50,631 bases of DNA from positions 1 through 50,631 of IMG/VR virus record IMGVR_UViG_3300030104_000936. One strand, given 5' to 3'. This stretch comes from a virus. The notes under the pieces are model-generated. The model did not search any database. It saw only the letters and a program-made list of their open reading frames with translations, and had not been told where the DNA came from. The position numbers and the translations under genes were made by a program. Below, piece by piece: positions 38,605 to 44,263 of the stretch (position 1 is the first letter of the stretch; each line of letters opens with the position of its first letter).

Positions 38605-39482
38605 TGCTTAGACACTTAGATTTATTTAGTGGGCTCGGTGGATTTAGCTTAGGACTTGAGGCAACGGGAGGATTTGAAACAGTAGCGTTCTGTGATATAG
38701 AAAAATTCTCACGTAAAGTTTTAAAGAAACACTGGCCCAATGTAAAACAATATAAAGATATAAAGGAGTTAACGTATGAGCAAATCAAAGAAGACACGCT
38801 TGCCCCCATTGACATTGTCACGGGAGGATATCCTTGCCAACCATTCTCCATCGCAGGTAGCCAACGCGGTGAAAAAGATAAGAGACACCTCTGGCCAGAC
38901 ATGTTTAGGATTGTCAAAGAATGTAAACCGACTTGGGTCATTGGAGAAAACGTTAGTGGACACATTAAACTCGGTCTCGACACCGTACTACAGGACTTGG
39001 AGAGTGAAGGTTACTCCGTTAGGGCGTTTAGTATTTCAGCTTCGAGCGTCGGCGCCAACCATCAAAGAGAAAGAGTCTGGATCATTGCCCATTCAAATAT
39101 GGAGAACACCAGACAACATGGCAGGAGGATCGAATCTACCTGGGATACAGAAAGCATTGGACCAAGGACATCTGAAGAGACCGAGCGGTCACCCAATTCA
39201 GATAAGGTTAATGGATCAAGTGAGAGAGCCTCGCTTGTGGGAGAAAGTTCCTACACCAACAGCCAGGGATTACAAGGACGCAGGTCCGAACAGCAACTAC
39301 GAGAAAATGAAACAGAAAGGCCGACTAGCTGGGACAGCTGGTGGGAGTCTGAACCCAGTGTGGGTCGAGTGGCTAATGGGATACCCCACAGGGTGGACCG
39401 ACTTAAAGGACTAGGTAATAGTTTAGTGCCCGCTATACCTTTTATAATAGGGCAATCAATTTTAAGAGAGGAGTATATATGA
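38604..39482 (+). CDS. dcm: DNA cytosine-5 methyltransferase (Dcm family)
   Basis: 292 aa from ATG 38604, a TAATG overlap with nrdA; the longer in-frame reading would begin inside nrdA. C5-methyltransferase motifs are complete: I LDLFSGLGGFSLGLE, IV GGYPCQPFS with the catalytic Cys, VI GENVSG, VIII QRERVWIIA, and X GLGNSLVPAIP. It methylates cytosine in phage DNA, probably to evade host restriction. No cognate endonuclease is seen. A second gene is nested in another frame (38776-39414), which probably distorts the variable region between motifs VIII and IX. Confidence 0.9.
   Translation: MLRHLDLFSGLGGFSLGLEATGGFETVAFCDIEKFSRKVLKKHWPNVKQYKDIKELTYEQIKEDTLAPIDIVTGGYPCQPFSIAGSQRGEKDKRHLWPDMFRIVKECKPTWVIGENVSGHIKLGLDTVLQDLESEGYSVRAFSISASSVGANHQRERVWIIAHSNMENTRQHGRRIESTWDTESIGPRTSEETERSPNSDKVNGSSERASLVGESSYTNSQGLQGRRSEQQLRENETERPTSWDSWWESEPSVGRVANGIPHRVDRLKGLGNSLVPAIPFIIGQSILREEYI
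38776..39414 (+). CDS. Gene nested inside dcm in another frame
   Basis: 212 aa, wholly within the methyltransferase gene in the +1-shifted frame. It has its own strong ribosome site AAGGAG (38763-38768) seven bases before the ATG. The content is protein-like: TSGQTCLGLSKN, WRVKVTPLGRLVFQLRAS, KVPTPTARDYKDAG, GGSLNPVWVEWLMGYPTGWTDL. The last parts match a family often found downstream of phage dcm genes (TSGxxC, LxW...RLLFQL, PTPTARD, LNPxWVEWLMG). Both frames look conserved, so this is a true overlapping pair. Function unknown. Confidence 0.7.
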   Translation: MSKSKKTRLPPLTLSREDILANHSPSQVANAVKKIRDTSGQTCLGLSKNVNRLGSLEKTLVDTLNSVSTPYYRTWRVKVTPLGRLVFQLRASAPTIKEKESGSLPIQIWRTPDNMAGGSNLPGIQKALDQGHLKRPSGHPIQIRLMDQVREPRLWEKVPTPTARDYKDAGPNSNYEKMKQKGRLAGTAGGSLNPVWVEWLMGYPTGWTDLKD

Positions 39483-39565
39483 TAATAGGATTAGAAATTG
39501 TAGTCATGGCTTATGTAATAACAGTTACAGGCGGACTGCTATTACAAGCAGCGGGGATACAATGA
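39479..39565 (+). CDS. 28-aa membrane peptide between dcm and nrdB
   Basis: A 28-aa gene (MIIGLEIVVMAYVITVTGGL then LLQAAGIQ) with GAGGAG upstream. Its start overlaps the dcm stop (ATGA) and its stop overlaps the nrdB start (ATGA). This double coupling is the best evidence that it is translated. One hydrophobic segment. Function unknown; it could simply carry ribosomes from dcm to nrdB. Confidence 0.5.
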   Translation: MIIGLEIVVMAYVITVTGGLLLQAAGIQ

Positions 39566-40521
39566 GTGTATTTAATTCGCGAGACTATTATAAACCATTT
39601 AAATATGAGTGGGCGTTTGAAGCCTATGATATGCAACAGAAGATGCATTGGTTACCAAGTGAGGTACCATTACATGAAGATGTAAATGATTGGAACCATA
39701 AAATGAATGATGGGGAAAAGAACTTAGTTAAACAGATACTAACATTTTTTACACAAGGAGACGTAGACATAGCGCAAGCATACATGGATGTCTATATGCC
39801 TATGTTTAAACAACCAGAGATTAGAATGATGCTGTCAGCTATAGCTACAAGTGAAGCTAACCATGCTCATAGTTATTCATTACTGAATGATACAGTAGGC
39901 ATGGATGACAGAGACTACCGTGCGTTCCAAGAGATCACAGCTATGAATGATAAGCATGAGTACTTGTGGAGAAACAAAGGGGGCACAGAAGAAGAGAAGA
40001 TTGTTAGAGACATGGCAGTGTTCTCAGCATTCGGTGAAGGGCTTCAGTTGTTTGCTAGCTTTGTTATGCTGTTAAACTTTCAAAGGTTTGGTAAGATGAA
40101 AGGCATGGGACAAATTGTCGCATGGTCTATTCGTGATGAGTCACACCACGTAGAGAATATGATTAAGCTATTGCACTGTGTACTAGATGAGATGCCTCAC
40201 GTATGGCATGATGACTTTAAAGCTACACTGTACCAGATCTGTAGAGAAATGGTAGAGTTAGAGGATAAGTTTATTGACTTAGCTTTTGACATGGGCCCAG
40301 TAGAAGGACTCACACCAGATGAAGTTAAGCAATACATAAGACATATTGCGGACAGAAGACTCTTACAGCTAGGCTTGAAGCCTAACTACGGGGTCAAAGA
40401 AAATCCATTAGAGTGGGTTGATTGGATAGTAGGGGGTGTAGAACACACCAACTTCTTTGAGAATCGTAGCACTGAGTACGCAAAAGGCGCACTTACTGGT
40501 ACCTGGGATGATGCCTTCTAG
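39562..40521 (+). CDS. nrdB: Ribonucleotide reductase class I, beta subunit
   Basis: 319 aa. Iron-site and radical residues are visible: SEANHAHSY gives Glu, His and the radical Tyr at the spacing of E. coli Glu115, His118 and Tyr122. FGEGLQLFASF and IRDESHHVEN supply the second Glu and the Glu/His pair. The first metal ligand is probably the Asp in FTQGDVD. It makes the tyrosyl radical for NrdA. The C-terminus (NRSTEYAKGALTGTWDDAF) is the subunit-docking tail. Confidence 0.93.
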   Translation: MSVFNSRDYYKPFKYEWAFEAYDMQQKMHWLPSEVPLHEDVNDWNHKMNDGEKNLVKQILTFFTQGDVDIAQAYMDVYMPMFKQPEIRMMLSAIATSEANHAHSYSLLNDTVGMDDRDYRAFQEITAMNDKHEYLWRNKGGTEEEKIVRDMAVFSAFGEGLQLFASFVMLLNFQRFGKMKGMGQIVAWSIRDESHHVENMIKLLHCVLDEMPHVWHDDFKATLYQICREMVELEDKFIDLAFDMGPVEGLTPDEVKQYIRHIADRRLLQLGLKPNYGVKENPLEWVDWIVGGVEHTNFFENRSTEYAKGALTGTWDDAF

Positions 40522-40555
40522 CTTTCTGGGTTTCGTGGCTTTCTGAAAAAAAGTC

Positions 40556-40584
40556 TTGACACGAGAACCAAACTGTGATAGTAT
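40556..40584 (+). promoter_or_regulatory. Sigma70-like promoter after nrdB
   Basis: TTGACA (40556-40561), a 17-bp spacer, then TAGTAT (40579-40584). It resembles the promoter at 30521. It would give a transcript with a leader of about 165 bases before the 113-aa gene at 40757. Confidence 0.7.
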
Positions 40585-40756
40585 TATAATTGAAACTAAA
40601 GTAACTGTTATCGAAATCATTCTATTTTTATCCTCTGGATGAATAGATTTTTCAGTTGTTGTCATAAATAATAAAACAGGAAATAGTTTTAAGGGGGCAG
40701 ATAAGGCTGAGTGACTAGTAAGTAGTTGTTCAGCCTTTCGCTTTTAAGGAGAGAGT
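40585..40756 (+). other. Long 5' leader with hairpin
   Basis: Non-coding stretch between the promoter at 40556 and the gene at 40757. AAGGCTGA (40703-40710) pairs with TCAGCCTT (40730-40737) over a 19-nt loop, followed by TCGCTTTTAAGG. A GGGGGCA heptamer lies just before the stem. The hairpin could end some transcripts, or control access to the AAGGAG site at 40746. No gene or known riboswitch recognised. Confidence 0.45.
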
Positions 40757-41098
40757 ATGAAAGAGATTAATAAATTTACAGAGAAAGAATTGAAAGAGTA
40801 CTTAGATAAGTACCGAGCGATTCAACGTGATGCAACTAGACGGTCTAGATCACGAGGCGAAACAGATGTGAAGGGAGCAATCCGAGAAGCAAAAGATGCA
40901 GCATCTATGATTACTAATATAAACTATAAGATCAACCATGACACATGGTTGTACAATGATTTACCAGACGGAACCTTTATAGGTTCAAGACGAGTTGTTG
41001 CATCAGGTGACAAGTCTCGTATTAATAAGCTTGTTGATAATTTCGGGAGGATAATTGATGAGACTAAAGAAACATCCAGAGTATCCAGTGAAAACTAA
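40757..41098 (+). CDS. Unknown small basic protein
   Basis: 113 aa with AAGGAGAGAGT upstream. It is helical and charged (KEINKFTEKELKEYLDKYRAIQ, RDATRRSRSRGETD, then DDKSRINKLVD-like segments). First gene after the promoter at 40556. It overlaps the next gene by 41 bases. No known domain; perhaps a nucleic-acid-binding protein by charge. Confidence 0.5.
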   Translation: MKEINKFTEKELKEYLDKYRAIQRDATRRSRSRGETDVKGAIREAKDAASMITNINYKINHDTWLYNDLPDGTFIGSRRVVASGDKSRINKLVDNFGRIIDETKETSRVSSEN

Positions 41099-41237
41099 GT
41101 ACGATGGGCTGGCTCAGTTCTTATATAGAAAAGCTAAGCCAACACACAAAAAGGCTCAACCATACTGGAAGAACCTTAAACTAAAGGACAAAGACTATTG
41201 GCGAAGTCTTGCCCAAATACACAAGGAAGATTTATGA
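41058..41237 (+). CDS. Small basic protein
   Basis: 59 aa from ATG 41058, seven bases after GGGAGG. It begins MRLKKHPEYPVKTKYDGLAQ and contains LYRKAKPTHKKAQPYWKNLK. Its stop overlaps the next ATG (ATGA). Function unknown. Confidence 0.5.
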   Translation: MRLKKHPEYPVKTKYDGLAQFLYRKAKPTHKKAQPYWKNLKLKDKDYWRSLAQIHKEDL

Positions 41238-41512
41238 CATGGACAGTAGCTGTATTAGTGTGCTTTCTATCGTTACCAAACGATGCACCAGATCTATGCA
41301 TGCCAGCAGCAATACCACTAAAATTTGAGACGAAGGAACAATGTATGATAGCAAAGCAAAGCTTTGTAGAATACTTTCATCCTATTGCAGTAGAGAGAGA
41401 ATTAAATATGGGATTCAAATGCGCATTCGGCGACACGAGTAACATATTATTACAGGAGATAATAAATGACGGACATATTACAGGACGCAGTCAACGCCCT
41501 AGTTCTAGCTAA
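41234..41512 (+). CDS. Small secreted protein, unknown
   Basis: 92 aa from ATG 41234 (ATGA overlap, AAGGAAGA upstream). The N-terminus MTWTVAVLVCFLSLPN looks like a short signal peptide. Cys22, Cys37 and Cys63 follow in a polar domain (KFETKEQCMIAKQSF, MGFKCAFGDTS). Its layout parallels the 81-aa protein at 13197-13442. Its end overlaps the next gene by 47 bases. Function unknown; perhaps periplasmic. Confidence 0.55.
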   Translation: MTWTVAVLVCFLSLPNDAPDLCMPAAIPLKFETKEQCMIAKQSFVEYFHPIAVERELNMGFKCAFGDTSNILLQEIINDGHITGRSQRPSSS

Positions 41513-42692
41513 GGGAAATATATCCGAAGCATCAAGGGCTTTAGGTTTACCAAGACCCACTCTAAACAGTAGACTGGAGAAAGCTAAGCTTAATAATATA
41601 AAGCCTACACTCAAAGCACCAGGCACTGAGGCAGCTTTAACTGAACAGAAGATCACGTATGATCTTCAGATAAAAGAACTCAAGCAACAAGTAGATGAGT
41701 TAGCTAGAGAAAATATAACAGCTACTGCTATACGTAAGCACGTATTTGGTTTAGCTGAACATGAACCCAAGCCACCTAAGTGGACACACAAATCCACACC
41801 CGCAAAGGGGGCACCTGGAATCCCAACGTTATTCATATCGGACTTTCATTGGGGTGAGGTAGTAACTAAATCAAACGTCAATAACTTAAATGAATACGAT
41901 CGCAAGATAGGACGTAAGCGTGTAGAGTTTACAATTAATTCTGCCATCGACTTGTGTACTAATCACATGGTTAACCCTAAGTATCCTGGTATAGTTGTAC
42001 CTCTTGGTGGTGATATGATAAGTGGTAGTATACATGATGAGTTAGTGGAGACTAATGACGGAACAAGTATAGAACATGTCATTGAGTTAGTAGATGTATT
42101 AGCTTCGGGCATTACAGAACTAGCAAATGTATTCGGTAATGTATTTGTGCCATGTGTTATTGGTAATCACAGTCGCATGTATAAACAATACAGACATAAG
42201 CAAGCAGTTGAGAGTAGCTTTGATTGGTTGTTATATAATATGTTAGATAAGTATTTCTCTAATGATAAGAGAGTTACATTCTTAATACCTACATCATATG
42301 ACGCATACTATAAACTTTACAATACTAGTTACTTACTTACACATGGTGACAGACTAGGTGTACGTGGTGGCTCTGGTATTGTAGGAATGCTTGGGCCTAT
42401 AGCACGAGGTGTGCAGAAAGTCAAGGCGGAATATGCCAATCAAAAGAAACCTATTGACTACGTAGTTATGGGTCACTTTCACCAGTATATATCTTTGAAA
42501 GATGCTATAGTTAATGGCTCAATCAAAGGGTATGATGAGTACGCTTTATCTGGTAGGTTTGCATATGAAAAACCACAACAAGCTTTATGGTTTACACACC
42601 CTACATATGGTATAACTTTCCAAGTACCTGTACAAAGTGAGCCACATATATCTAAAAAACCTACAGAATCGTGGGTATCTTGGGGCACGTAA
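41466..42692 (+). CDS. HTH domain fused to metallophosphoesterase
   Basis: 408 aa with CAGGAGATAATAA upstream. Residues about 8-42 are a Fis-type helix-turn-helix (ALVLAKGNISEASRALGLPRP). A coiled linker (about 60-90) follows. From about residue 118 the calcineurin-like phosphoesterase motifs appear: FISDFHWGE (Asp126, His128), LGGDMISG, VIGNHSR (233-237), THGDR and GHFHQ. It should hydrolyse phosphodiesters on DNA or a small molecule with two metal ions. Phage homologues lie among replication genes. The HTH suggests DNA-directed action. Confidence 0.8.
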   Translation: MTDILQDAVNALVLAKGNISEASRALGLPRPTLNSRLEKAKLNNIKPTLKAPGTEAALTEQKITYDLQIKELKQQVDELARENITATAIRKHVFGLAEHEPKPPKWTHKSTPAKGAPGIPTLFISDFHWGEVVTKSNVNNLNEYDRKIGRKRVEFTINSAIDLCTNHMVNPKYPGIVVPLGGDMISGSIHDELVETNDGTSIEHVIELVDVLASGITELANVFGNVFVPCVIGNHSRMYKQYRHKQAVESSFDWLLYNMLDKYFSNDKRVTFLIPTSYDAYYKLYNTSYLLTHGDRLGVRGGSGIVGMLGPIARGVQKVKAEYANQKKPIDYVVMGHFHQYISLKDAIVNGSIKGYDEYALSGRFAYEKPQQALWFTHPTYGITFQVPVQSEPHISKKPTESWVSWGT

Positions 42693-42696
42693 GGGG

Positions 42697-42725
42697 TTGC
42701 ATTTGCCCCCTTGTTATGGTATACT
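42697..42725 (+). promoter_or_regulatory. Sigma70-like promoter for the lysis-like cassette
   Basis: TTGCAT (42697-42702), a 17-bp spacer, then TATACT (42720-42725), with TG one base before the -10 (extended -10). It starts immediately after the phosphoesterase stop codon. A copy of the reverse-complement heptamer TGCCCCC lies in the spacer. Confidence 0.65.
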
Positions 42726-42747
42726 AATAGATTACTAAGGAGTAGAC

Positions 42748-42873
42748 ATGGAAAATGAAATTAAAAATCCTTTAACACCAAACGTTGAGTTTGAATTAGG
42801 GATAGTAAAAGTAGGCGGAGACGCTGTAAAGGTTGAAGAACCTAAAGAAGATAATGAAGAAAAAAAAGCTTAA
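42748..42873 (+). CDS. 41-aa acidic protein
   Basis: A 41-aa gene, MENEIKNPLTPNVEFELGIV then acidic with a Glu/Lys tail. AAGGAGTAGAC upstream gives a good site. First gene after the promoter at 42697. It overlaps the next gene by 20 bases. Function unknown. Confidence 0.6.
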   Translation: MENEIKNPLTPNVEFELGIVKVGGDAVKVEEPKEDNEEKKA

Positions 42874-43033
42874 CATAAAGAAAGCTATTAAAAAACCTGG
42901 TGCATTACGTAAAGCATTAGGTATTAAAGCAGGTCAGAAAATACCTGCATCAAAATTAAACAAAGCGGCTAAGGCTCCTGGCAAATTAGGACAACGAGCA
43001 CGCTTTGCAAAAACTTTAAAAGGATTTAAGTAA
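42854..43033 (+). CDS. 59-aa basic protein (KKPGALRKALG family)
   Basis: 59 aa from ATG 42854. It contains KKAIKKPGALRKALGIKAGQ and ends PGKLGQRARFAKTLKGFK. This conserved pattern is a very common small basic phage protein. It is rich in Lys, Arg and Ala, consistent with binding to nucleic acid. Weak ribosome site, probably coupled to the previous gene. Function unknown. Confidence 0.65.
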   Translation: MKKKKLNIKKAIKKPGALRKALGIKAGQKIPASKLNKAAKAPGKLGQRARFAKTLKGFK

Positions 43034-43140
43034 TGCCTTGTATTAATTGTGGTCATGAATGTCATTGCAGTAGTGGTGGCTCTTGTTGTGGTGGGCAGTG
43101 CGAATGTTGCAACTGCGAACACAAATCAGATAATGCTTAA
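43033..43140 (+). CDS. 35-aa cysteine-rich (metal-binding candidate) protein
   Basis: A 35-aa gene with ten Cys residues (positions 3, 6, 10, 12, 18, 19, 23, 25, 26, 28), arranged as CxxC and CxC pairs with nearby His. The ATG overlaps the upstream stop (TAATG) and AAAGGA lies about eight bases before it. It could bind zinc like a tiny metallothionein. The same DNA in the third frame encodes a signal-peptide-like N-terminus for the next gene, so both frames may be used. Confidence 0.55.
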   Translation: MPCINCGHECHCSSGGSCCGGQCECCNCEHKSDNA

Positions 43141-43636
43141 AGATATAATAGGTGGTATAGCTAATCTCTGGACTAGAGATAACGATGAAGCTGAACAACC
43201 TACAATGTTTAATAACCCAGGCAATATAGAGATTGGTCAGGGTTATGCAGGAGAAACTGGAGATACATATGCAGATAGATTTGCTGTATTTGATTCACCT
43301 CAGATGGGAGTGCGTGCTCTTGGGAGAGATCTTAAGACAAAGATAAAAAGATTTGATGGAGATTTATTTTCTATCATTAATCAATTCGCACCTGATAATG
43401 AGAATGATACAAACAACTATTATGAATATGTTAAAGATCAAGTTGGCTCTGATACTATAACAGAGAACGATTTGGGCGCAGTAGTAAGGGCTATAATAAA
43501 AATGGAAAACAAACCTGAAATTGCGGCACAATATCTAGACGATTCAGTAATTAATGAAGGTCTAGAACTTGCTCAAATGAGCTTTGATGCAGGGATATCC
43601 TTGGACGAAGCTCGTAAACTTTTAATGAAAGGTTAA
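43055..43636 (+). CDS. Exported muramidase-like/endolysin candidate (NPGNI domain)
   Basis: 193 aa from ATG 43055 if the hydrophobic start is used: MNVIAVVVALVVVGSANVATA looks like a signal peptide ending in an AxA-type site. An alternative start at ATG 43134 would remove it. The main domain has FNNPGNIEIGQGYAG, FAVFDSPQMGVRALGRDL and INQFAPDNENDTNNYYEYV, a pattern seen in phage muramidase- or transglycosylase-like virion proteins that cut or bind peptidoglycan. The next genes encode small membrane proteins, consistent with a lysis cassette. No cell-wall catalytic residue is certain. Confidence 0.6.
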   Translation: MNVIAVVVALVVVGSANVATANTNQIMLKDIIGGIANLWTRDNDEAEQPTMFNNPGNIEIGQGYAGETGDTYADRFAVFDSPQMGVRALGRDLKTKIKRFDGDLFSIINQFAPDNENDTNNYYEYVKDQVGSDTITENDLGAVVRAIIKMENKPEIAAQYLDDSVINEGLELAQMSFDAGISLDEARKLLMKG

Positions 43637-43637
43637 C

Positions 43638-43781
43638 ATGAAACTTTTAAAAGACACGTGGTCATGGATTAAAGAATGGAACGAATGGGGAATGAAGGAC
43701 TGGCTAAAAGCTGGTATCATTTGCGCAATTGTTTTATTCATTGTTTATAACATGACAGCAGGCGGACCTCCGTCACCATAA
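43638..43781 (+). CDS. 47-aa single-pass membrane protein (lysis cassette)
   Basis: A 47-aa gene beginning one base after the previous stop. A Trp-rich amphipathic N-terminus (WSWIKEWNEWGMKDWLKAG) leads into one membrane segment (GIICAIVLFIVYNM) and a short Pro tail. It could be a holin antagonist, pinholin-like or spanin accessory protein. A terminator hairpin follows it. Confidence 0.6.
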   Translation: MKLLKDTWSWIKEWNEWGMKDWLKAGIICAIVLFIVYNMTAGGPPSP

Positions 43782-43791
43782 CAACTAACCG

Positions 43792-43809
43792 ATGCCCCTT
43801 CGGGGGCAT
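43792..43809 (+). terminator. UUCG-loop terminator hairpin
   Basis: ATGCCCC (43792-43798), TTCG loop, GGGGCAT (43803-43809): a perfect 7-bp stem with a stable tetraloop, then TACTT. It lies between the 47-aa gene and the holin candidate. The T tract is short, so it may be a partial terminator or mRNA stabiliser. It contains a GGGGGCA heptamer. Confidence 0.6.
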
Positions 43810-43825
43810 TACTTAAGGAGATAAT

Positions 43826-44263
43826 ATGCTAGGTGGATTACCAGTAGAAATGATTACGATGTTAGGCTCATCTTTATTAGGTGGGTTCATGTCAATATGG
43901 TCGCAAAGTATTAAAGCGAAACAAGACGAACAAAAAATGTTATTAGCGAGAGCTGATAATCAGATGAAACATATTGATAAGGCTCGGGCTTTTACTGATA
44001 AAGGATTTCAATTCACTCGAAGAATAATAGCACTATCTGCTGTTGGCGCTATCATTGTATGGCCTAAGATTGCCCCAGTATTTTTTGATACTACCGTTGT
44101 ACTAACGTGGACAGAATTTACTAGAGGGTTTTTATTTTTAATTGAAAGTAAAGAAGTTGTAATGGATAAAACATTTAATGGTTTAATTATTACACCACTA
44201 GATACTCACTTAATGAGTGCGATTGTTGGACTTTACTTTGGTGGTAGCTTAGTTAAAAGATAA
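43826..44263 (+). CDS. Holin candidate (three membrane segments)
   Basis: 145 aa with AAGGAGATAAT upstream. Hydrophobic segments at about 8-26, 66-88 and 126-142, a charged loop (KAKQDEQKMLLARADNQMKH) between the first two, and an end GLYFGGSLVKR. Marine phages often encode this 3TM type (ending with G.YFG.SLVK) as a putative holin. It is the last gene of the plus arm and its stop codon abuts the stop of the giant minus-strand gene. Confidence 0.65.
   Translation: MLGGLPVEMITMLGSSLLGGFMSIWSQSIKAKQDEQKMLLARADNQMKHIDKARAFTDKGFQFTRRIIALSAVGAIIVWPKIAPVFFDTTVVLTWTEFTRGFLFLIESKEVVMDKTFNGLIITPLDTHLMSAIVGLYFGGSLVKR

Noticed and set aside
38604-39482. Link between the cytosine methyltransferase and the GGGGGCA heptamer
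   Set aside because: C5-methyltransferases of this type usually recognise palindromes, and GGGGGCA is not palindromic. No sequence evidence connects them.
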